DNA from: Brassica napus
Taxonomy: Eukaryota > Streptophyta > Magnoliopsida > Brassicales > Brassicaceae
NCBI RefSeq assembly: GCF_020379485.1
Contig: NW_026014713.1
Location: 310,001-374,000 of the forward strand
Length of the DNA: 64,000 nucleotides
Reading direction: 5' to 3'
The translations under genes were made by a program, and so were the position numbers. Below, piece after piece: positions 55,284-64,000 of the stretch. The notes beneath the pieces are model-generated. The model worked only from the letters and a program-made list of their open reading frames with translations, did no database searches and was not told where the DNA came from. Each line of letters starts with the position of its first letter. Position 1 is the stretch's first letter.

Positions 55284-55737
55284 AACCAAGGAACCTGTGC
55301 TGGTTCCTTGAACCTCCAAGGCAATATGAATCATAACTGGCCAGATCTGAGCTGTTGGTTTGAGAACCAACATCTCCTTCTTTGCCTGGCCTTTCTCCTT
55401 GAACCCACCATGCCAAAGACACCTCCTTTCACCATGTTTGAGTCGCCACCACAAGTCACCAGTAGAAGGCTTTCTTCTTGAAAGGTTCTCCTTGGACAGA
55501 GAATAGGAAAGGCTTGGACATGCTTCCAATGGCTTTCTTTCTTCAGGACGGACATGAGAGAGTGTAGAACGACCAAGGACAGCTCCTGGACACCATGGAT
55601 GAGCACATCTTCTTCTTGAAGAGGTTGAACAGCCGGCTGGACCATGAAGCTTCTTCTTGGCTTGAAATGGCATGGGAGTGAGATTGTGCTTGAGCGGAAG
55701 CTGGAACCAAGTTCTAATGAACCTGGCTCTGATACCA
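55212..55737 (-). mobile_element. Element B2 internal region, 5' part, with primer-binding site
   Basis: Primer-binding site at 55720-55737 (minus strand), then hairpin CCAGGTTC/GAACTTGG with one G-U pair. An open frame of 150 codons (55331-55783) runs across the primer-binding site into the LTR and has no recognisable domain, so I do not call it a gene. Confidence 0.78.
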
Positions 55738-56003
55738 TGTGAGATTTAAGAGAACTCAGGTTGTATGTGTGTATGAAACCCAAATGGGTAAAGAGAGAGA
55801 GCTTGGAAGCGATTTGAGAGAAGAGAAGTCTAATGAGTGTTTGTGTGTCTAAGTGTTTAAGAGATTAGTAACAAGACTGAGAACGTGTATAGAGATTCAG
55901 GATGAGACTAGAGAGACTAAGAACGTGTTTTAGATCAGAGAAGGACAAGGGAAACCCCCTTACTCACTTAAAGATTACAAAATGATCATAAGAGGCTTAT
56001 ATA
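55738..56003 (-). mobile_element. Element B2 5' LTR, R/U5-proximal part
   Basis: 266 bp starting TGTGAGATTT on the plus strand next to the primer-binding site; ends in the TATA region where F3 inserted (target-site copy ATATA, 55999-56003). Confidence 0.88.
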
Positions 56004-57003
56004 TGTTAACTTGAAGAGAAGAAATGGAGAAACTAAAGGTGTTGAGTTGAGTTGGGGCTTGTGCAAAAGATAGGGCAAGGTGTCCAGAAGTGTCCTGATG
56101 GATGTGCAAAGTTAGGGCCAAGTCTAGGAGAGACTTAGAAGTGTATTTGGGAGCAAATGAGCGAGTGTGCAAAGATAGGGCGAGGCAGTACGGACGTGTA
56201 CGGACAGTACGGATCTGTACGGACCAGGGCGACCCAGATTTGCATAACTCGGCCATTTGAGAAGTTTTGGAGTTGGTACAAAAATAGGGCGAACCTGACG
56301 TCCCAGGAAAGCTTGTGCAATGTCTGGGCAAGGTTTGAGAGTTATAAAAGTGGTCCCAGTCTTGTGGATAAGGTTCTGATCAGATGGCATCAAAGGAGAA
56401 TCAAGAAGATGCCATTGGAGTGTGATTGGCTAGTTTGGTCATGGGACAGGCTGGCCTTGGCTGTAAAGACAAGGGGAGCCACGACCATGAACCTGGACTG
56501 ATCTGTGGACAGATTAGGAGGAGCCTAAGGAGAGCCAATCACAGTCCAGCCTTCCCCATTTTGAATTAAACCAATCAGGCTCCATCTCCTCTTAACCAAT
56601 CAGCATCAACTACTCAGATTGCAACAAGACCAGCTCATCTACACCATCCATTCCTCTTAAGTTATTATCAGCCATTAGATATAGGTTTCTGATTGTGTAA
56701 ACCTGTGTAAGCTTATAAATAAGCATGATGGACGAAATTGAATCTCTCTAAGAGAGAGAGGGGGATTTCCCCTCCTCCTTCATCAATGAAAGGGTTTTGA
56801 AAACCAGAAACACAAATCTATTCTCTAGTCTTAATCTCTCAGTCTCTCAGTCTCTTAATCTCTGTTTCTAAGTCTCTTATACACTCATAAACACTCTCAT
56901 CAATCTCTGTTCTTAAATCACCATTAAAAGCTCTCATCTTGCTCCATTGGAGCTTATACACATTCACACACACAACCAGAGTAGTACTCTATAAAAACTC
57001 ACA
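56004..57003 (+). mobile_element. Element F3 5' LTR
   Basis: 1,000 bp, TGTTAACTTG to AACTCACA. GTACGG cluster at about 56188-56223 and TATAAATA near 56713. Confidence 0.93.
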
Positions 57004-59036
57004 TGGTATCAGAGCCAGGTTCATCAGAACCTGATTAAAGCTTCCGCACATCTCACACTCATACCTCAGCTCAAATCCAAGCCATGAAGACAGCTCCATC
57101 CTGTTCAGTTTCTCCATGGAGAAGAAGACTGAAGCTTGGCGTTTGTTCCTGGTTCCTCAACCTTTCTCATACCTGTCCTGATGAAGAGCCACGTTGGAAG
57201 CAAAGGTAGATGGAGAGGCCTAGCTAACCTGACTCCAAAACACCTTGTCCAAGTGTTTGTTGCATCCGGTTACAAGAAAGAAGATGTCTAGAAGATGGTG
57301 ACTGTATGTATGAAGAAAGGAGGGGTCTTTGAGCTGGAGAAACAAGAAGATGGTCATGAGTAGAAGGAAGAGAGGTTGGGTGACGACCTGTAACTCTCAG
57401 ATCCAACAAGCCATGACCTTAATGCCATTGGAGGTTCAAGGAACCAAACAGGTTCCTTGACTGTAAGCTATTACTATCCCTTCTTGATATTGAGTGTGTT
57501 ATTGACTGGTTGTGATGTTGTGATGTGATTGAAAACCTGAGGATTGTTTAAAGATTGCTAAATGAAAATGATTTAGAATCTGTCCCAGGATGCTTAAAGA
57601 GACTTGTTTGGTGATTGAGATTGAATTAATATGCTTAGCTCCAGTTCATAGTGATGCTTGTTGTGATTAATTGAATCTGCTTGCATACATGTAATGAATC
57701 TGATTGAAAGCTGTTGCATATAGTCTTGTGGCTGTCTTACATTGAAGCATTAGATTTATGTCTAAATTGCTGAGTAAAGAAGCTTAAAAAATTGCCTAAG
57801 TAGCTTGTATTGAATCTGTTATGATCATGCTTGTGCTTAGAGAGTTTGCTTGCAAAGATTAGAACTTGAAAATGACTTGTTTAATCTGTTGCAATGCTTG
57901 TGATATTGGGAATCAAACTTGATGATTAATCATGGATTGATCCCAATACTATTGTGTCTCATCTTTGCTGGAGTTTGAGTGATGTTTCAGGTTCACAAGA
58001 TGTGTTCTTGGTTCACCATCCATCCGAGTTGAAAGTAGGAGACTTTTGCCCATTGTGTGTGCAATGGAGAGTTGAGAAAGAAGTGGTGATGCGCCACTGG
58101 TGTGAAGTCTCACTGAAGCTCACTTGCAAGCTTGGACTTATACCCAATCCAAGCTTGAGGAGGGGAGTTTAGTGAGCTATCAGCCGGTTCAGAAGGTCCG
58201 TTGCAAGCAACTGAAGAAGAAGGAGCCATCCGGGTCTAGGCAGTGGCGTGTCTAGGCAAGAGAGTGTTCAGAGCACTCTTGGCTGTGAGAAGATGAAGAC
58301 TCTATCAGTGCGGCTTCTAATGTGAGGTGGCTGAAGAGGTAGCTGAAGCTTCCACAAGCACTCCATGAAGATGGCGAGTTCAGAAGGTGTTGCAATGGTG
58401 TGATTGGGCGGATCAAGAAGCTATCCTTCCAAGCTTGACTTGTTCCACATGGTCAAGCTTGAGGGGGAGTGTTGAGAAAGCTTCTATGATCCTAGAGTCT
58501 TTGGTGGTTATTCAAGAAGAGGAGCAGATCAGTTATGAAGCATAATGAAGGATGAAGAAGCAATCACCAATGCGGCCTCTAGAGTGAGGTGATTGGTACT
58601 ACAGTTTGAAGCATCCTGTCATGAAGGTTTCAGTAACATGGTGGTGACTCATGAAGAAGAAGCAGCCAAGACTCAGCTTGTATCTATCAAGGAAGATCTG
58701 GTAGTCCGAGCACTTGATCACAACAAGAAGGTTGTGAGAAAGGGGGAGAGACCAAGATCTGTCTTAAGAAGAGTACAAGAAGTGTTGATGATGAGCAAGA
58801 GGAGTGGGTTCTATCTTGCATCACATGAGGGCCATGATCCAGAGTCTTTGTGTCCCTTACATTGTTGGTAAGGCACAAAGACTCACTGGCCAATCCCTAG
58901 GCCTTGGAGGCTTTACTCTTTTTCCCTCATCAAGGTTTTGTCCCAAAGGGTTTTCCTTGGTGAGGTTTTTAATGAGGAAGTTCTTCAAGGTTCCAAGCTT
59001 GACTTAGGATCAACTAAAGTCAAGCTTGAGGGGGAG
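57004..59036 (+). mobile_element. Element F3 internal region, non-coding
   Basis: Primer-binding site 57004-57021, putative intron 57463-57990, polypurine tract 59028-59036, and the two 3' stem-loops as in F1 and F2. No recognised protein. Confidence 0.8.
57463..57990 (+). other. Putative intron in F3
   Basis: 528 bp from GTAAGCT to TTTCAG, as in F1 and F2. Confidence 0.5.
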
Positions 59037-60036
59037 TGTTAACTTGAAGAGAAGAAATGGAGAAACTAAAGGTGTTGAGTTGAGTTGGGGCTTGTGCAAA
59101 AGATAGGGCAAGGTGTCCAGAAGTGTCCTGATGGATGTGCAAAGTTAGGGCCAAGTCTAGGAGAGACTTAGAAGTGTATTTGGGAGCAAATGAGCGAGTG
59201 TGCAAAGATAGGGCGAGGCAGTACGGACGTGTACGGACAGTACGGATCTGTACGGACCAGGGCGACCCAGATTTGCATAACTCGGCCATTTGAGAAGTTT
59301 TAGAGTTGGTACAAAAATAGGGCGAACCTGACGTCCCAGGAAAGCTTGTGCAATGTCTGGGCAAGGTTTGAGAGTTATAAAAGTGGTCCCAGTCTTGTGG
59401 ATAAGGTTCTGATCAGATGGCATCAAAGGAGAATCAAGAAGATGCCATTGGAGTGTGATTGGCTAGTTTGGTCATGGGACAGGCTGGCCTTGGCTGTAAA
59501 GACAAGGGGAGCCACGACCATGAACCTGGACTGATCTGTGGACAGATTAGGAGGAGCCTAAGGAGAGCCAATCACAGTCCAGCCTTCCCCATTTTGAATT
59601 AAACCAATCAGGCTCCATCTCCTCTTAACCAATCAGCATCAACTACTCAGATTGCAACAAGACCAGCTCATCTACACCATCCATTCCTGTTAAGTTATTA
59701 TCAGCCATTAGATATAGGTTTCTGATTGTGTAAACCTGTGTAAGCTTATAAATAAGCATGATGGACGAAATTGAATCTCTCTAAGAGAGAGAGGGGGATT
59801 TCCCCTCCTCCTTCATCAATGAAAGGGTTTTGAAAACCAGAAACACAAATCTATTCTCTAGTCTTAATCTCTCAGTCTCTCAGTCTCTTAATCTCTGTTT
59901 CTAAGTCTCTTATACACTCATAAACACTCTCATCAATCTCTGTTCTTAAATCACCATTAAAAGCTCTCATCTTGCTCCATTGGAGCTTATACACATTCAC
60001 ACACACAACCAGAGTAGTACTCTATAAAAACTCACA
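59037..60036 (+). mobile_element. Element F3 3' LTR
   Basis: 1,000 bp, near-identical to the 5' LTR. Followed by target-site copy ATATA. Confidence 0.93.
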
Positions 60037-60041
60037 ATATA

Positions 60042-60738
60042 TGCCTTTACACAACTCAGATCATAAACCTAGATCCTAGGGCTGTAGATGAAAGATAAAT
60101 TGATGGTTAGGATGAGAGGAAGCTGGTCTTTGATGTTCTGGTGCTAGCTGGTCGTGGTTGGACTGAATGGAGGGCTCAGATTGCTTCATTTGAATTGGAT
60201 GGATCAGATGAGTCAAGGCTGTAAAGGTAAAGCACCTTTACCTTTCCAGCTCATACCAACAGCTCAGCTTATCCATTTGAATCTTCCTTTGCCTCCAAGA
60301 CTCCCCAATGGTCACATAAGGAAGGATAATCCACGCCCACACATTGCACATCACCAAACTAAGCTGATCCGGGTATTTGGTCGAACCGGATGGGATGTAC
60401 GGTCGATGTACGGCCTTGAGGTCCGTACACTCGCCCTATATCTGCACCTTCATCCAAACATCTTCTATGGTCGACCCATATACCTTCTTGGATCTCCCTA
60501 GGCCGTACCATGGCCGTACTTGCCCTATCATGGCCGTACTGGCCCTATCTTTGCACCATACTTCCATCTTCTCTCTAACTTCTCCAAAGCCTTCACATGA
60601 TCAGTCTAAGTCTTTCCTTGACTTATCTTCACAAGATAACTACTTCATAACATCTCTGAAGCTTGATTGAACTCTTCTTGACATCTTCTAGAGCTTGCCC
60701 TATTATTGTACAAGCTCCATCTTCTCTTCAGTTCAACA
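60042..60738 (-). mobile_element. Element B2 5' LTR, U3-proximal part
   Basis: Rest of the B2 5' LTR after F3; together the two parts make 963 bp, close to the 931 bp of the B1 LTR. Contains GTACGG/CCGTAC motifs at about 60398-60428 and 60502-60538 and several GCCCTAT motifs. Ends GTTCAACA at 60738. Confidence 0.88.
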
Positions 60739-60739
60739 C

Positions 60740-61849
60740 TATGGGTTGAAACAATCACCAAGAGCATGGTACAACAAGTTGAGCACAACTCTGAACGGCC
60801 GAGGCTTTAGGAAGTCAGAATTGGACCATACTCTCTTTACCCTCACTACTCCCTCAGGTATGGTTGCTCTCCTTGTGTATGTGGATGATATCATTATCAC
60901 AGGAAGTGATAAAGAAGGTATCAAAGCAACCAAGGAGTTTCTAAAGTCTATGTTTGAAATAAAAGACTTGGGAGAAATGAAATACTTTCTTGGAATTGAG
61001 ATTTGTAGATCCAAGGAAGGTTTGTTCATGTCCCAAAGGAAGTATACACTTGATCTTTTGAAAGATGCAGGTGCTTATGGAGGCAAGACAGCAAGGATGC
61101 CAATGGAGGATGGCTACAAAGTACCAAGAGAGGGGGAGATTGAAGACAGCAAGCCATTTCATGATCCTAAACTCTATAGAAAACTTGTCGGCAAATTGAT
61201 TTATCTAACCATCACAAGACCTGATATATGCTTTGCTGTGAATCAGGTGAGTCAACACATGCAACTTCCCAAGGAACATCACTGGCGTATGGTGGAGAGG
61301 TTGCTGATGTATCTAAATGGCTCGCCGGATCAAGGTGTATGGATGGGGTGCAATGGAAGCACAGAAGTGGTGGGCTATTGTGATGCTGATTGGGCAGGTG
61401 ATAGAGCTGACAGAAGATCAACAACCGGCTATTGCACATTCATTGGAGGCAACTTGGTGACTTGGAAGAGTAAGAAACAGAAGGTGGTGTCATGCTCTAG
61501 TGCAGAAGCTGAATATAGAGCCATGCTGAAGCTTACAAACGAGCTAGTTTGGATCAAGGGTATCTTGAAGCATTTGGAGATAGCACAAGACACTCCAATG
61601 ACAATGCATTGTGACAACCAGGCCGCCATTCACATAGCCTCCAACTCGGTGTTCCATGAGAGAACAAAGCACATTGAGGTTGATTGCCACAAGGTGAGGC
61701 AGATGATTGTCCTAGGAGTCATCTTGCCATGTTATACTAGGAGTGAAGATCAGTTGGCTGATGTATTCACCAAGGCTGCGAGGCAAAAGACAATGGAGTC
61801 CATTCATATCAGATTGGGCCTCATTGATCTTGGGAAGAGAAGCAGCTGA
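60740..61849 (+). pseudogene. pol: Element K reverse transcriptase (part) and RNase H
   Basis: 369 codons plus stop from [14 protein letters not shown] to GLIDLGKRSS. Contains YVDDIIITG, CDADWAGD, SSAEAEYRAM and HCDNQAAIH. By eye the protein is identical to the corresponding part of J. Truncated at its N-terminus by insertion of B2; residues upstream of 60740 in the same frame are LTR sequence. Confidence 0.93.
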
Positions 61850-61989
61850 TCCCCTTAGTCATGAGATCTTTACTCTTTTTCCCTCATTAAGGTTTTGTCC
61901 CAATGGGTTTTCCTTAGTGAGGTTTTTAATGAGGAAGATCTCATGGCTGTCCAAGCTTAGTCTTTCACAAAGCTAAGCTTGAGGGGGAG
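61850..61989 (+). promoter_or_regulatory. Element K 3' signals: two stem-loops and polypurine tract
   Basis: CCTCATTAAGG and CCTTAGTGAGG pair (one G-U) around TTTTGTCCCAATGGGTTTT near 61884-61922; CAAGCTTAG and CTAAGCTTG pair near 61953-61981; the polypurine tract GAGGGGGAG is at 61981-61989. Confidence 0.8.
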
Positions 61990-62555
61990 TGTTGAGATGA
62001 GCTGAGTATATGGAGATGAAGAGATAAGGAGTTGAAGAGAAGAGGAGATGAAGTACTTAGGGAAGTTTGGGAGAGTATGGTACGGCAGGCCGTACAAGGC
62101 CGTACAAGGCCGTACCATCCAAACCTCAACCAAAACTTACCATACCTTATCCAAGTGAGACGGTAACTAAGGAGGAGTGACTTGGGTAGCTTAGGGAGAG
62201 GATCAGACCGTTGAGAGAATAAGGGAACGCGGTGCCAGGCTGGAACAGGCTGGAAAGCTGAAGCACCTTTAGTCCAAGATGCCATAAGCGTGTTAGCCAT
62301 CCTGACCAATCATTCAAAAGGCGCCCTTGACTCCACACGGTTGAATAGTGCTCAGTTCCCTTCTTGTAAACCCTTGTGTCTCTCTTATAAATATGTAACC
62401 TCACTCATTAATAAGATTAAGCAAGTTATGAGTCTCTCTTAGTCTTTCTAAAACTCTCTCTAGACTCCAAATCTTATTTCAGACTTTAATCTTTTCTAAA
62501 CTCATTCTAATCTTCTCTAAACACTCAGATTACTCTTAACATCATTAAACTATCA
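61990..62555 (+). mobile_element. Element K 3' LTR
   Basis: 566 bp, TGTTGAGATGAGCTGAG to AACTATCA. GTACGG/CCGTAC motifs at about 62079-62116; TATAAATA near 62386 preceded by AAACCCTTG. Downstream of the TATA box it matches the J LTR closely; upstream it does not. Only six flanking bases (GCTCCT) remain before F4. Confidence 0.9.
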
Positions 62556-62561
62556 GCTCCT

Positions 62562-63561
62562 TGTTAACTTGAAGAGAAGAAATGGAGAAACTAAAGGTGT
62601 TGAGTTGAGTTGGGGCTTGTGCAAAAGATAGGGCAAGGTGTCCAGAAGTGTCCTGATGGATGTGCAAAGTTAGGGCCAAGTCTAGGAGAGACTTAGAAGT
62701 GTATTTGGGAGCAAATGAGCGAGTGTGCAAAGATAGGGCGAGGCAGTACGGACGTGTACGGACAGTACAGATCTGTATGGACCAGGGCGACCCAGATTTG
62801 CATAACTCGGCCATTTGAGAAGTTTTGGAGTTGGTACAAAAATAGGGCGAACCTGACGTCCCAGGAAAGCTTGTGCAATGTCTGGGCAAGGTTTGAGAGT
62901 TATAAAAGTGGTCCCAGTCTTGTGGATAAGGTTCTGATCAGATGGCATCAAAGGAGAATCAAGAAGATGCCATTGGAGTGTGATTGGCTAGTTTGGTCAT
63001 GGGACAGGCTGGCCTTGGCTGTAAAGACAAGGGGAGCCACGACCATGAACCTGGACTGATCTGTGGACAGATTAGGAGGAGCCTAAGGAGAGCCAATCAC
63101 AGTCCAGCCTTCCCCATTTTGAATTAAACCAATCAGGCTCCATCTCCTCTTAACCAATCAGCATCAACTACTCAGATTGCAACAAGACCAGCTCATCTAC
63201 ACCATCCATTCCTCTTAAGTTATTATCAGCCATTAGATATAGGTTTCTGATTGTGTAAACCTGTGTAAGCTTATAAATAAGCATGATGGACGAAATTGAA
63301 TCTCTCTAAGAGAGAGAGGGGGATTTCCCCTCCTCCTTCATCAATGAAAGGGTTTTGAAAACCAGAAACACAAATCTATTCTCTAGTCTTAATCTCTCAG
63401 TCTCTCAGTCTCTTAATCTCTGTTTCTAAGTCTCTTATACACTCATAAACACTCTCATCAATCTCTGTTCTTAAATCACCATTAAAAGCTCTCATCTTGC
63501 TCCATTGGAGCTTATACACATTCACACACACAACCAGAGTAGTACTCTATAAAAACTCACA
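62562..63561 (+). mobile_element. Element F4 5' LTR
   Basis: TGTTAACTTG to AACTCACA, 1,000 bp, same motif layout as the other F LTRs. Confidence 0.92.
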
Positions 63562-64000
63562 TGGTATCAGAGCCAGGTTCATCAGAACCTGGTTAAAGCT
63601 TCCGCACATCTCACACTCATACCTCAGCTCAAATCCAAGCCATGAAGACAGCTCCATCCTGTTCAGTTTCTCCATGGAGAAGAAGACTGAAGCTTGGCGT
63701 TTGTTCCTGGTTCCTCAACCTTTCTCATACCTGTCCTGATGAAGAGCCACGTTGGAAGCAAAGGTAGATGGAGAGGCCTAGCTAACCTGACTCCAAAACA
63801 CCTTGTCCAAGTGTTTGTTGCATCCGGTTACAAGAAAGAAGATGTCTAGAAGATGGTGACTGTATGTATGAAGAAAGGAGGGGTCTTTGAGCTGGAGAAA
63901 CAAGAAGATGGTCATGAGTAGAAGGAAGAGAGGTTGGGTGACGACCTGTAACTCTCAGATCCAACAAGCCATGACCTTAATGCCATTGGAGGTTCAAGGA
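62562..64000 (+). mobile_element. Element F4, LTR element without gag-pol, runs off the window
   Basis: 5' LTR 62562-63561 (1,000 bp), primer-binding site 63562-63579, then internal sequence as in F2 and F3 to the window end. The left target site would be CTCCT (62557-62561). The GTACGG cluster has two substitutions relative to other F copies (GTACAG and GTATGG). TATAAATA near 63270. Confidence 0.92.

Larger units (their letters stand above)
56004..60036 (+). mobile_element. Element F3, complete LTR element without gag-pol
   Basis: 4,033 bp with target-site duplication ATATA at 55999-56003 and 60037-60041. LTRs 56004-57003 and 59037-60036, each 1,000 bp, differing by about two substitutions by eye (GTTTTGG versus GTTTTAG; CCTCTTAAG versus CCTGTTAAG). 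Inserted in the TATA region of the B2 5' LTR. Best complete reference copy of family F in the window. Confidence 0.95.
44417..60738 (-). mobile_element. Element B2, LTR element without gag-pol, with nested insertions
   Basis: Minus-strand family-B element. 3' LTR remnant 44417-44755; internal 44756-46160, 52322-54618 and 55212-55737; 5' LTR 55738-56003 plus 60042-60738. Insertions: J (46161-52321), s3 (54619-55211), F3 (56004-60036). It landed in the reverse transcriptase of element K; the right target site would be CTATG (60739-60743), the left copy is lost. No Gag-Pol motif in its own roughly 4.2 kb of internal sequence. Confidence 0.85.
60739..62555 (+). mobile_element. Element K, 3' remnant of a Ty1/copia retrotransposon
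   Basis: Begins in the reverse transcriptase where B2 inserted and runs through RNase H, the 3' signals and a complete 3' LTR (61990-62555). The 5' part is not in the window. The protein and the region up to the polypurine tract are almost identical to J, but the first half of the LTR is quite different. Confidence 0.92.

Noticed and set aside
55275..55783. 132- and 150-codon open frames in B2 as genes
   Set aside because: They overlap each other and the longer one crosses the primer-binding site into the LTR; no domain seen.

Overview
This window is plant centromeric or pericentromeric heterochromatin, most likely from a Brassicaceae species of the Brassica/Raphanus group. It starts in a tandem satellite with a 176-bp unit; the period and (from memory) the sequence resemble the Brassica centromere satellite CentBr. 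A broken Ty3/gypsy piece of centromeric-retrotransposon type sits inside the satellite. From 6538 to the end everything is nested Ty1/copia-type LTR retrotransposons and relatives without gag-pol. I see no host gene, tRNA, rRNA or CRISPR array. No database search was possible.

Layout (labels are mine). 1-500 satellite; 501-2539 gypsy fragment; 2540-6537 satellite, about 23 monomers. Element B1 (+, no gag-pol) enters the satellite at 6538. Inside B1 lies element A (+, 7633-36728, TSD TGTAT), stretched from about 6 kb to 29 kb by four insertions: solo LTR s1 (8797-9362, CATAC); element C (-, 10019-21969, TACGT), which contains intact element D (-, 11312-17177, TCCAC); element E (-, 22482-32363, CTACT), whose 5' LTR contains F1 (-, 28056-32087, GTCTT); and solo LTR s2 (33058-33443, GCAAG). 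B1 resumes at 36734 and is hit by F2 (+, from 38351). F2 ends abruptly at 42193 against a truncated element H (-, 42194-44416).

H lies in the LTR of B2 (-, 44417-60738, no gag-pol). B2 contains intact element J (-, 46161-52321, CAAAC), solo LTR s3 (54619-55211, TTAAC) and F3 (+, 56004-60036, ATATA). B2 itself split the reverse transcriptase of element K (+, remnant 60739-62555). F4 (+) begins at 62562 and leaves the window. Removing the insertions restores one continuous frame in A (one nonsense codon) and an open frame in C, which independently supports the boundaries.

The autonomous elements (A, C, D, E, H, J, K) encode one Gag-Pol polyprotein of about 1,490-1,523 residues: Gag with a CCHC knuckle, aspartic protease, integrase, reverse transcriptase, RNase H. 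D and J have intact frames and nearly identical LTR pairs, so they are young. B and F are about as numerous, lack gag-pol, and share the primer-binding site, polypurine tract and 3' signals, so they were probably mobilised in trans. The main new observations are paired, partly covarying hairpins: one after pol that also occurs in the gypsy fragment, one directly before the polypurine tract, one overlapping the primer-binding site, and one in U3. Further points are GTACGG clusters in almost all LTRs, a telo-box just upstream of the TATA box in most autonomous families, and a conserved intron-like segment in the B and F families.
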